Shown here: piece after piece, positions 56,799 to 63,479 of the stretch
How positions within the stretch are numbered: position 1 is the first letter of the stretch
Layout of the letters: each line of letters starts with the position of its first letter
Assembly: GCA_965223435.1 (NCBI GenBank)
Contig: CBDCWQ010000023.1
Coordinates: 1,860,001 to 1,924,000 of the forward strand
Source: CBDCWQ01 sp965223435
Lineage (GTDB): Bacteria > Myxococcota > Kuafuiibacteriia > Kuafuiibacteriales > Kuafuiibacteriaceae
Length of the DNA stretch: 64,000 nt
Reading direction: 5' to 3'
Translations under genes and position numbers: made by a program
The notes under the pieces: generated by a model
Database searches by the model: none
The model's input: the letters and a program-made list of their open reading frames with translations, nothing else
What the model was told of the DNA's origin: nothing

Positions 56799-57659
56799 AT
56801 GCTCAGCTCGCCGCTTATCGGCCTCGGTCGCTCGGTGCCCCCTCCCGCTCAAGTCTGGGTGAAGACGGAAAATCTTCTGCCGTCGGGCAGCGTCTACGAT
56901 CGCATCGCCGAGGCGCGGGTCGCGGGCGCACCCAGCAAGGATGGACCGTTGGTGGTTGCGGGCTCGGGGAGCCTGTGTTTGGCCTTCGCGGCCGCAGCGA
57001 ACCGCGCCAAGAAGCCTATCACCGTGGTTTGTCCGGCCTCAACGTTGCCGGAGCACGTGATTTTGCTGCGGAAGCACAAACTTCGGGTGGTGTTGAGTGA
57101 CCCCGCCCACGGGTTGATGGGGACCCATGAAGAAGCCGTGGCGGTGCAGCGGGCCGAGGGCGGGCAGATCGTACACACGCCGAAGCAGGCCAAAAAGAGC
57201 AGAGAGGTGTTTCGCGACACCTTGGGGCACGAGCTCGGGCGCGCGTGCAAGGGGCTGGATCCTGTCCCAGAGCTCTTGGTCGCGCCGGTGGGGTCTGGGG
57301 GCCTGTTGACCGGCGTTCTCGAGGGCGTTCGGAGTCAGGGCGTGGATGTGCGGGCCTTGGGGACGGTGGTGCCCGACGACGAGGGACAATCGGTGCAGGA
57401 TGGGGTCGTGTGGCGCCGTCAGGCGCCCGCGTCAGAGGCCTCCCTCGAAGCCGTGTCCGACGAAAGCGCGCTGGCGTGTCGGGGTGCCCTGGCGAAACGT
57501 GAGGGGCTTTTGGTGGGGGTTGGGTCTGCGGCGGCCATCCATGCGGCCCTTTCGGCCGTCAAGCGGGGGGACGCTCGGGCGGCGGTGGTGATCGTGGTCG
57601 ATGCCGGAGACCGCTATTTTTCGGTGGATGCCCGAGCGGTCGCGGGGCGATCGGGGTGA
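56799..57659 (+). CDS. Cysteine synthase-like pseudoenzyme lacking the PLP lysine
   Basis: 286 residues from the ATG at 56799; upstream codons are not homologous. The fold-type II PLP enzyme scaffold is recognisable: VWVKTENLLPSGSVYDR, KKPITVVCPASTLP, LLVAPVGSGGLLTGVLEGVR, VDVRALGTVVPDD. But the family's SVKDR is SVYDR (Tyr33 for the Schiff-base Lys), and the TSGNTG substrate loop is AGSGSLCLA. It cannot be a normal cysteine synthase. It overlaps the E1-like gene by 4 bp (GTGA). Probably a regulatory or binding partner in the operon, e.g. of the active CysM-like enzyme. Confidence 0.8.
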   Translation: MLSSPLIGLGRSVPPPAQVWVKTENLLPSGSVYDRIAEARVAGAPSKDGPLVVAGSGSLCLAFAAAANRAKKPITVVCPASTLPEHVILLRKHKLRVVLSDPAHGLMGTHEEAVAVQRAEGGQIVHTPKQAKKSREVFRDTLGHELGRACKGLDPVPELLVAPVGSGGLLTGVLEGVRSQGVDVRALGTVVPDDEGQSVQDGVVWRRQAPASEASLEAVSDESALACRGALAKREGLLVGVGSAAAIHAALSAVKRGDARAAVVIVVDAGDRYFSVDARAVAGRSG

Positions 57660-58498
57660 ACGCCCGCGTCGGCGAGGCCCGGGTGCTGGTGGTCGGCGCC
57701 GGGGGGCTCGGCGCGCCCGCCCTATGGGCGCTGGCGGATGCGGGGGTGAGGCACCTCGGCATCATGGAGCCCGATCGGGTTGAGCTCAGTAACTTACACC
57801 GACAGATCTTGTACCGGGAGTGTGACGTGGGGCAGCCGAAGGCCGAGGTTGCGGCGCGGGTCCTGGCCGAGCGCTATCCCGGGACCGAGGTCGAGGTGAT
57901 GGCCCAGGCGTTTTGTGCGGCCAATCACGATGCGCTCTGTCGTTTCGACGTGGTCCTCGATGGAACCGATCGGTTCGAGACCAAGCTGGCGCTCGCCGAT
58001 GCCGCCATCGATCGCGAGGTGGCTCACGTTTTTGCGGGGGTTGTGGGGTTTGAGGGGCAGGTGATGGCCACGGTGCCCGGGCGTTCGGCCTGCCTTCGTT
58101 GTTTGTTCGATGAAGCGCCGCCGCCGGGGGCGGCGCCGAGCTGCGCTGAGCTCGGAATTTTGGGCCCGATCGCGGGCATCGTGGCTGCGATGCAAGTTCA
58201 GAGTGCGCTCCGGCTTATCGGCGGTGACGACGGCGTTCTCAATCAGATCTGGGTGTATGACGGCATTCGCAACCGTGGGCGCACGGTTTTGCTTCGGCCG
58301 GCGCCCGACTGCAGAGGGTGTGGCGACCGCCGGGCCCTGCGGGGGGTTCGGTCCCCGGACGTGGGGCCCCCAGAGCGCGTGGATGCCCCGGTTTTGGACC
58401 TGCGCGACGCCGTCTGTCCTCGGAGTTACCTCGAGACGAGGCGGGCCCTTGAGGGACTTCCGACGGGGGGGGCGCCTTTGGGTGCATTTTCTAAGTGA
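57656..58498 (+). CDS. E1-like (ThiF/MoeB) activating enzyme fused to a TusA-like domain, cut by frameshift
   Basis: 280 residues as read. ATP-binding VVGAGGLGAPAL at residues 12-23, ELSNLHRQIL, DGTDRFETK, zinc pairs CLRC and CRGC, and CAELGILGPIAG. It begins directly at the Rossmann fold and lacks the preceding RYxRQ helix of MoeB/ThiF. At about residue 245 a TusA-like domain starts (LDLRDAVCPRSYLETRRALE, Cys conserved) but breaks after a G8 run at 58465-58472; dropping one G extends the frame to 58637 and completes the domain. GTG start overlaps the previous stop. Role: adenylation, perhaps sulfuration, of the carrier at 58647. Confidence 0.82.
   Translation: MNARVGEARVLVVGAGGLGAPALWALADAGVRHLGIMEPDRVELSNLHRQILYRECDVGQPKAEVAARVLAERYPGTEVEVMAQAFCAANHDALCRFDVVLDGTDRFETKLALADAAIDREVAHVFAGVVGFEGQVMATVPGRSACLRCLFDEAPPPGAAPSCAELGILGPIAGIVAAMQVQSALRLIGGDDGVLNQIWVYDGIRNRGRTVLLRPAPDCRGCGDRRALRGVRSPDVGPPERVDAPVLDLRDAVCPRSYLETRRALEGLPTGGAPLGAFSK
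58465..58472 (+). other. G8 homopolymer at the frameshift
   Basis: Eight G in a row within the TusA-like domain. With seven, the reading continues from TGG into RLWVHFLSDESARNVP. Candidate sequencing error, mutational hot spot, or slippage site. Confidence 0.85.
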
Positions 58499-58637
58499 CG
58501 AGTCGGCTCGAAATGTGCCCAAAAGTGCCATGGCCGCCGGGCACCGGGTGTTGGCGAGCCTGACAGACGGTCGGCTTCACCGGATTCTTTTTGAACGAGG
58601 GTCTGGGGCCTTGGCCGAGCGACAAGACGGAAGATAG
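58473..58637 (+). pseudogene. Out-of-frame remainder of the TusA-like domain
   Basis: In the frame entered after removal of one G: RLWVHFLSDESARNVPKSAM, AAGHRVLASLTDGRLHRILF, then ERGSGALAERQDGR-stop. This matches the second half of TusA/SirA domains (a loss-of-phase LxVxxDxxxxxxxIPxxxxxxGHxV pattern). The stop lies 9 bp before the sulfur carrier gene, the spacing expected inside this operon, so the longer frame is probably the ancestral one. Confidence 0.75.
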
Positions 58638-58646
58638 GAGTGAACT

Positions 58647-58925
58647 ATGGCTGTGACCATTCGAATCCCGACCCCACTCAGAAAGTACACGGGAGGGCAA
58701 GAGACCGTCGAGGTGGAGGGGGGCACCATTGGCGCTCTTCTTGAGGGGCTCGAAAAATCCCACCCGGGGATCCGAGAGCGCATCTGCGACGAAGACGGAG
58801 CGCCCAAACGCTTTGTCAACATCTACTACAAGGACGAGGACATTCGTTTTCTTAAGAATGTCGATACCGAAGTCGAAAACGGCAGCGAAGTGAGCATTGT
58901 TCCTGCCATCGCCGGCGGAGCCTAG
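58647..58925 (+). CDS. Ubiquitin-like sulfur carrier (CysO/MoaD/ThiS family) ending Gly-Gly-Ala
   Basis: 92 residues behind AGGAG. Beta-grasp pattern: VTIRIPTPLRKYTGGQ, GGTIGALLEGLEKSHPGIRE, KRFVNIYYKDEDIRFL, NGSEVSIVPAIAGGA. The C-terminus is GGA, not GG: one residue must be removed before the terminal Gly can be adenylated and converted to thiocarboxylate. The JAMM peptidase in the same operon could do this, as HcyD does for HcyS-Ala in Wolinella. Closest in length and form to CysO. Confidence 0.9.
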   Translation: MAVTIRIPTPLRKYTGGQETVEVEGGTIGALLEGLEKSHPGIRERICDEDGAPKRFVNIYYKDEDIRFLKNVDTEVENGSEVSIVPAIAGGA

Positions 58926-58937
58926 AAGACCGACAGG

Positions 58938-59312
58938 GTGCGGTATGCACGGCAGATGACGATCCCGCTCGTGGGGCGGCGCGGGCAGGACAAGATCCGC
59001 GCACTCGAGGTTTGGGTGGCGGGAGACTCGGTTGCGTCTTCGGTGGCCAGTCTTTACCTGGCGGGGGCCGGCGTGGGCCGGCTCCACGTCCTCCCGGCCT
59101 TGTTCTCACGGTGTGTGGCTTTGAACCGAGAGGTCGAGGTCCTGAACGATGCCGAGGGGGATTGCTTCGGTGTGCGGGTGAAGCGGGGTGCCGAGTTCGA
59201 AGCCTACGAACCGCCTCCGATTCCGAAGCCGACCGGACTGGAGCTGGGCGCTTTGGGGGCTCGGTGGGCAATGATGCAAGCCTTGGGGCCAGTGAGTCGG
59301 AGGGACTCTTGA
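58938..59312 (+). CDS. Truncated, degenerate E1-like protein carrying RYxRQ
   Basis: 124 residues, GTG start. RYARQMTIPLVGRRGQDKIR matches the N-terminal segment of MoeB/ThiF E1 enzymes, whose Arg reaches into the partner subunit's ATP site. The following Rossmann strand (LEVWVAGDSVASSVASLYLA) has lost GxGGxG but keeps AGVGRLHVL. No zinc or catalytic region remains. Its stop overlaps the cysteine synthase ATG by one base. Likely a pseudo-subunit complementing the 57656 E1 (inference); decay of a duplicate is the alternative. Confidence 0.72.
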   Translation: MRYARQMTIPLVGRRGQDKIRALEVWVAGDSVASSVASLYLAGAGVGRLHVLPALFSRCVALNREVEVLNDAEGDCFGVRVKRGAEFEAYEPPPIPKPTGLELGALGARWAMMQALGPVSRRDS

Positions 59313-60253
59313 TGCTTGGTCGTGATCATTGCCTTTCTTCGGTGCGCGATGCGGTAGGCCGCACCCCGTTGGTGCGGCTTCGGAGTTTGGACACCGAGAC
59401 GCCAGGGGTCGAAATTTGGGGCAAGCTTGAGTTCACCAACCCTGGAGGGAGCGTCAAGGACCGGCCTGCGCGCCAGATGCTCATCGACGCCGAACAAAGG
59501 GGCGTGCTCAAGCCAGGCATGTCCATCATCGACTCGACGAGTGGCAATACGGGTGTGGCCCTCGCTCTTTACGGTGTGGCCTCCGGGTACGAAGTGACAC
59601 TGGTCATGCCCGAGAATGTGTCAAGCGTCAGAAAGCATATGCTCCGTGCCTTTGGTGCCCACATCATTTACAGCGACCCCATGGAGGGTTCCGATGGTGC
59701 GATTCGGTTGGTGCAGAAGATCGTCCAAGAGGAGCCCATGCGGTATTTCTACACCAATCAGTACGGCAACGAAGCCAACTGGAAGGCACACTACCTGACG
59801 ACGGGGATGGAGCTCATCGAGGAAGTAGGCGACAAGATGACCCACTTTCTCGCCGGCATAGGGACCAGTGGTACGGTGATGGGGACGGGGCGACGACTCA
59901 AGGAGCATCGCTCGGGCATCAAGGTGATCGGGGTCGAGCCAGATGACGAGTTTCACGGTCTCGAAGGCCTCAAGTTTATCAAGAGTTCTATTGTTCCCGG
60001 AATCTATGACGCCTCGGTCCTTGACGACACCCGTTATGTCGAAACCGATGCGGGCTGGAACACGGCAGAGCGCCTGGCCCATGCGGAGGGGCTATTGGTA
60101 GGGCACTCTTCGGGGGCGGTGGCCTGTGCGGCGCTTCAGCTGGCCAAGGACTTGAGCCAAGAGGGGCGGCGTGGTTTTGTGGTGGCCATTCTTCCGGACC
60201 ATGCTTCCCGTTACGTTGAGGTGGCGAGGCCAAGTGAGGCGGACACGGTATGA
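59312..60253 (+). CDS. Cysteine synthase (CysM/CysK family), probably carrier-dependent
   Basis: 313 residues. PLP enzyme with all key elements: VGRTPLVRL, NPGGSVKDR (Lys49 Schiff base), DSTSGNTGVALALYG, GIGTSGTVMGTGRRL (phosphate loop) and GLLVGHSSGA. It makes cysteine from O-acetyl- or O-phosphoserine. Placement between a CysO-like carrier and a JAMM peptidase matches mycobacterial CysM-CysO-Mec+, which uses protein thiocarboxylate as sulfur donor; that mode is inferred. The ATG overlaps the previous stop, and the stop overlaps the next ATG (ATGA). Confidence 0.9.
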   Translation: MLGRDHCLSSVRDAVGRTPLVRLRSLDTETPGVEIWGKLEFTNPGGSVKDRPARQMLIDAEQRGVLKPGMSIIDSTSGNTGVALALYGVASGYEVTLVMPENVSSVRKHMLRAFGAHIIYSDPMEGSDGAIRLVQKIVQEEPMRYFYTNQYGNEANWKAHYLTTGMELIEEVGDKMTHFLAGIGTSGTVMGTGRRLKEHRSGIKVIGVEPDDEFHGLEGLKFIKSSIVPGIYDASVLDDTRYVETDAGWNTAERLAHAEGLLVGHSSGAVACAALQLAKDLSQEGRRGFVVAILPDHASRYVEVARPSEADTV

Positions 60254-61524
60254 AGGTTTTTGGTGTGAGTCTTCCAGCAGCGATGATCGATGAGGTCGCC
60301 GCCCACGCGGAACGGGACTATCCGGTTGAAGCCTGCGGCGTGGTTCTCGGTCAACGAGACGGGGCACAGCTCGCTCGGGTGGTCCCCCTGAAAAATGTGC
60401 AAGATCGCTATCATCAGCGAGACCCGGACGCCTTTCCCCGCACGGGCCGTGATGCTTTTCGCTTGGATGAGCTCGAGCGAGCCCGATTGCTTGAGTCTGA
60501 GGCCGAGTCGGGTTTGGTCGAAAGAATTTTGTACCACTCGCACTGCGATGCAGGGGCATACTTTTCTCCCGAAGACCGGGCCATGGCGGTACGTCAGGGT
60601 GTGGAGTTGATGCCGGGAATCATTCACGTGGTGGCTTCAGTACGAAACGGAAAGGCCAAGGAGATGGCAGCTTTTCGTTACGACACCAAGAAGCAGCAGT
60701 TTGAGGAAGTTCGCCTTCATGTGCATGCGCCGGAATCCTCAGGGGGCGAGTTACCGGACTTATCGCTCAGAGCGATGGAGGGGCGGCAAAGTGTGCGTCC
60801 GGTTCAGCCCGTAGGCGGAGCTTTGCTCCTGTGCCGGTTGACTTCAGACGAAGAGGCAAAGCTTGCGGCCATGGCCGAGGGCCGGAAGGTCAAGATTGAA
60901 TCGCCGGCAGCGCTTGAAGCCATTCGGTGTTTTGAGCTCGGTTTTTATTCGCCCCTCACGGGTTTTATGCGTTCGGCCGAGATCCGATCGGTTCTTCATA
61001 AGGGACGGCTTCAGGTGGGCACGCCCTGGCGGGTGCCGGTGGTTCTTGAGGTGCCCAAAGGTGAGGTCCCGGAGGGTCTCGATGCCGGGGGGGTTGTGGA
61101 GCTTGTGAACCCCGAAGGTCAGGGCCTGGCGCTGATGGCGGTCGAAGAAGTGGAAGCCCGAGAAAAAGGTCAAGTGCGGCTCGGGGGTCGCGTGTATGCC
61201 TATCCGCGTGCGCCGATCCTCGATGCGGCGGATCGACGCGCGCGGCTTTTGGAGAGCGGAGCCAAGCGTGTCTTGGCGGTTGAAGCCGGTTTTCAAGAAC
61301 GACTTCGCGAGGGCCAGCACGATGATTTCGATGTCGTACTGAGTGAGCTTATGACGCCTCGATCGCTGTCGTGGTCGCTTGTGGCATGTAAAACGTCAGG
61401 CTGGTTGTCGGCAGCGATGGCCCAAAATCAAGGGGCGACAGACATCCTCGTCGAGGATCCAAGCCTCAGGAAGCAGATCGAAGATACCCTCCAGATCTCG
61501 CCGTGGAGCCCGGAAACGTCGTGA
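60250..61524 (+). CDS. JAMM/MPN+ peptidase fused to an ATP-sulfurylase-like PUA domain
   Basis: 424 residues. N-terminal JAMM domain (1-150) with complete metal site: Glu27 (PVEACGVVLG), His96 and His98 (YHSHCDAG), Asp109 (SPED), as in Mec+, which hydrolyses CysO-cysteine. Residues ~195-305 match the PUA-like N-terminal domain of ATP sulfurylase (CFELGFYSPLTGFMRSAEI, WRVPVVLEVPKG). The sulfurylase catalytic QxRNP/HxxH motifs are absent. The last ~110 residues (SELMTPRSLSWSLVACKTSG) are unrecognised. Likely trims the carrier's Ala and releases cysteine (inference). Confidence 0.85.
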   Translation: MKVFGVSLPAAMIDEVAAHAERDYPVEACGVVLGQRDGAQLARVVPLKNVQDRYHQRDPDAFPRTGRDAFRLDELERARLLESEAESGLVERILYHSHCDAGAYFSPEDRAMAVRQGVELMPGIIHVVASVRNGKAKEMAAFRYDTKKQQFEEVRLHVHAPESSGGELPDLSLRAMEGRQSVRPVQPVGGALLLCRLTSDEEAKLAAMAEGRKVKIESPAALEAIRCFELGFYSPLTGFMRSAEIRSVLHKGRLQVGTPWRVPVVLEVPKGEVPEGLDAGGVVELVNPEGQGLALMAVEEVEAREKGQVRLGGRVYAYPRAPILDAADRRARLLESGAKRVLAVEAGFQERLREGQHDDFDVVLSELMTPRSLSWSLVACKTSGWLSAAMAQNQGATDILVEDPSLRKQIEDTLQISPWSPETS

Positions 61525-62378
61525 GCGGCGAGGTGGACGCAAAACATGCCCGTCTGTGTGAACGGTTGGCGTCCTACGGTCGGGTGCTGGTCGCGTTTAG
61601 CGGTGGCGTGGATTCTACGTTTCTTTTGAAGGTTGCCAAAGATGTTCTGGGGGACTCTGTTCGGGCTCTGACAGCACGTTCTCCGTCGTTGATGGCGGTC
61701 GAGCTCGAAGATGCGGTGCGTTTGGCCCAAAGCTTGGGGGTTGAGCACGACATTGTTGATACGGCCGAATTGGCGGAGCCCGGTTATGTCGAAAACAGTA
61801 CCTCTCGCTGTTATTTCTGCAAAACAGAACTCTTCGACTCCAGTGTGCTGGTCAAGGAACGTGACGGTTTTGATGTGATCGCCGACGGATTTAATGCTGA
61901 TGATTTTCGTGACCATCGCCCTGGCCATCGCGCAGCCCAGGAACACGGCGTGTGTCATCCGCTGGCAGAGGTCGGGCTGAACAAAAGCGAGATTCGAAGT
62001 CTCTCAAAAACCCTGGGGCTTCCAACTTGGAACAAGCCGCAACTGGCCTGTCTGGCAAGTCGCATTCCCTATGGAATGGAAGTCTCCAAAGAGCGTTTGG
62101 CGCGTGTAGAAGCGATCGAGACCGCTCTTCGGCGTCTACAGTTTTTTGACGTGCGGGCTCGGCTTGTGCGGGGCAACGAAGACATGGTTCGTATCGAAGT
62201 GGGTTCTGACGAATTGGCAAGGGCACTTGACCCGACGATCCGCAGGGAGACGCTGCGGGTGGCGCACAGTGTCGGTTTTCGCTTTGTGACCCTCGACCTC
62301 GAGGGCTTTCGCAGCGGCCGCTTGAACGAAGGCATCGCTAAGACCGAACTCGTGTCCTTGCGTTCTTCTGGCGTCTGA
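61521..62378 (+). CDS. LarE-like PP-loop ATP-dependent sulfur transferase
   Basis: 285 residues from the GTG at 61521, whose GTGA overlaps the JAMM stop (a GTG at 61503 is the alternative). PP-loop SGGVDS at 27-32; CYFC at 97-100; NKPQLACLASRIPYG with Cys177, at the position of the sacrificial Cys of Lactobacillus LarE. A CxxC plus this third Cys suggests the [4Fe-4S]-binding LarE type, which passes on sulfide rather than destroying its Cys. No LarB or LarC is present, so it probably serves the carrier pathway rather than lactate racemase cofactor synthesis (inference). Confidence 0.85.
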   Translation: MSGEVDAKHARLCERLASYGRVLVAFSGGVDSTFLLKVAKDVLGDSVRALTARSPSLMAVELEDAVRLAQSLGVEHDIVDTAELAEPGYVENSTSRCYFCKTELFDSSVLVKERDGFDVIADGFNADDFRDHRPGHRAAQEHGVCHPLAEVGLNKSEIRSLSKTLGLPTWNKPQLACLASRIPYGMEVSKERLARVEAIETALRRLQFFDVRARLVRGNEDMVRIEVGSDELARALDPTIRRETLRVAHSVGFRFVTLDLEGFRSGRLNEGIAKTELVSLRSSGV

Positions 62379-62398
62379 CTTTGCTTCGAAATTCGAAA

Positions 62399-62423
62399 GA
62401 CGGGTTCGATTTTCGGACCCGTC
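62399..62423 (+). terminator. Hairpin after the sulfur-carrier operon
   Basis: GACGGGTTCGA and TCGGACCCGTC form an 11-bp stem (one G-T pair) around a 3-nt loop, 20 bp past the last stop. No T-run follows, so it is a weak intrinsic terminator or a 3'-end stabiliser. Confidence 0.5.
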
Positions 62424-62474
62424 CGGGGTACGCCGTGTCTTTAAATGTGGTAAATCGCAAGTAATCCTGCGTAG

Positions 62475-63332
62475 GTGTGTTGGCTGGATCGCTTCTTGCT
62501 GTTCCCCTTATGCATGTTTACGCATTCAGGATCTTTGCTTTTACTGTCGTGTCTGCTTGAGAGCCTAAGCCCGGTCCACGTCACCGGGTGGTCACCCAAA
62601 GGCGGCGGTGACGGTTATCCCGAGGGCGATGTCGGTCCTCCCAGCGGTTCTTTTGCCTTTGGTGGGCCCCTCGGTCGTTCGATGGTCACTGGTGCTGCTG
62701 GGGGTGGCCCCGCGCTCAGGCATCGTTTGACCTCTGGCGCTGCGTCTTTGGCGAGTGAGGTTCCGTTGCTCGAGGACGAACCATTGCTTGAGGACAAGTC
62801 TTTACTCGAGGATGATCCGCTGCTTGAGGATGAACCATTGCTCGAGGATGAACCGTTGCTCGAGGATGAACCGTTGCTCGAGGGGGCTTCTTCCCAAGGT
62901 GACGTCCTGTCGCCTGGCGATCGCTTTTCACCATTGGATGGTCCGTTGGTAGGCGCGTTTCTCGATGAGATACCGGTTTCTTCGAGAAGGGCCGATCGGA
63001 CTTTGGCCTCGTTGCCGTACGGCGTACAGAGCGGTTCCCAAGGCCCGTTTACACTTTCGATGATATGGAGAACGGAATGGAGTCGAAGGCTTGGCCTATT
63101 CCGCCGCGTTCATCAGCTGAACCTGGTGCTGAGTATGAATTGGGATCAGCTTTTCATATCGCCCCCCTTCATGGGCGTTCCTCCTGAGGAGCATCTTCGG
63201 AATCTGGCTTGTGAAGGCCTTTCTCAAAGGCATGTTTTTGTGCGCGGAGCCATTCCTGATGAGGACCCCTCTGAGGTTTTGTTGCAGCGGGAGTCGCTCG
63301 CTCGGTGGGAGGCTTTGGGCTGCGCCATTTGA
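62475..63332 (+). CDS. Hypothetical protein with hexapeptide repeats
   Basis: 285 codons, alternative start likely; not recognised. It has a hydrophobic N-terminus (LLFPLCMFTHSGSLLLLSCL), a Gly/Pro-rich stretch, seven tandem LLEDEP-type hexapeptides (97-136), and a C-terminal half with more ordinary composition (WSRRLGLFRRVHQLNLVL, PPEEHLRNLACEGLSQ, EVLLQRESLARWEALG). The ordinary C-terminal part supports coding, but no ribosome site is seen and the repeat DNA could be a minisatellite in non-coding DNA. Confidence 0.4.
   Translation: MCWLDRFLLFPLCMFTHSGSLLLLSCLLESLSPVHVTGWSPKGGGDGYPEGDVGPPSGSFAFGGPLGRSMVTGAAGGGPALRHRLTSGAASLASEVPLLEDEPLLEDKSLLEDDPLLEDEPLLEDEPLLEDEPLLEGASSQGDVLSPGDRFSPLDGPLVGAFLDEIPVSSRRADRTLASLPYGVQSGSQGPFTLSMIWRTEWSRRLGLFRRVHQLNLVLSMNWDQLFISPPFMGVPPEEHLRNLACEGLSQRHVFVRGAIPDEDPSEVLLQRESLARWEALGCAI
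62766..62882 (+). repeat. 18-bp tandem repeat (about 6.5 copies)
   Basis: Units of the form TTGCTCGAGGATGAACC(A/G), with synonymous and non-synonymous variation in the left copies and near-identical right copies. In frame they encode LLED(E/K/D)(P/S). Confidence 0.9.
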
Positions 63333-63333
63333 T

Positions 63334-63479
63334 TAAACAGAAACGCACAAGTTCGAAGCCAGCCACCGTGCGGCATTGGACCCTCTGGTGCCGGCTTACG
63401 TGTTTGTGCGTACGCTCCCTTGGCTCCTCGGGCCCGGCTTTGCCTAGCACCTGGCTTCGAACTTGTGCGTTCCTGTTTA
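63334..63479. repeat. 29-bp inverted repeat around an 88-bp core
   Basis: Arms at 63334-63362 and 63451-63479 are complementary except for one base (core CGCACAAGTTCGAAGCCAG). The arms could form a long hairpin. The core has no gene. Possible MITE-like element or structured RNA. Confidence 0.8.

Noticed and set aside
62766..62882. Tandem repeats considered as a CRISPR array
   Set aside because: Units are contiguous 18-mers without spacers, and no cas gene is in the window.
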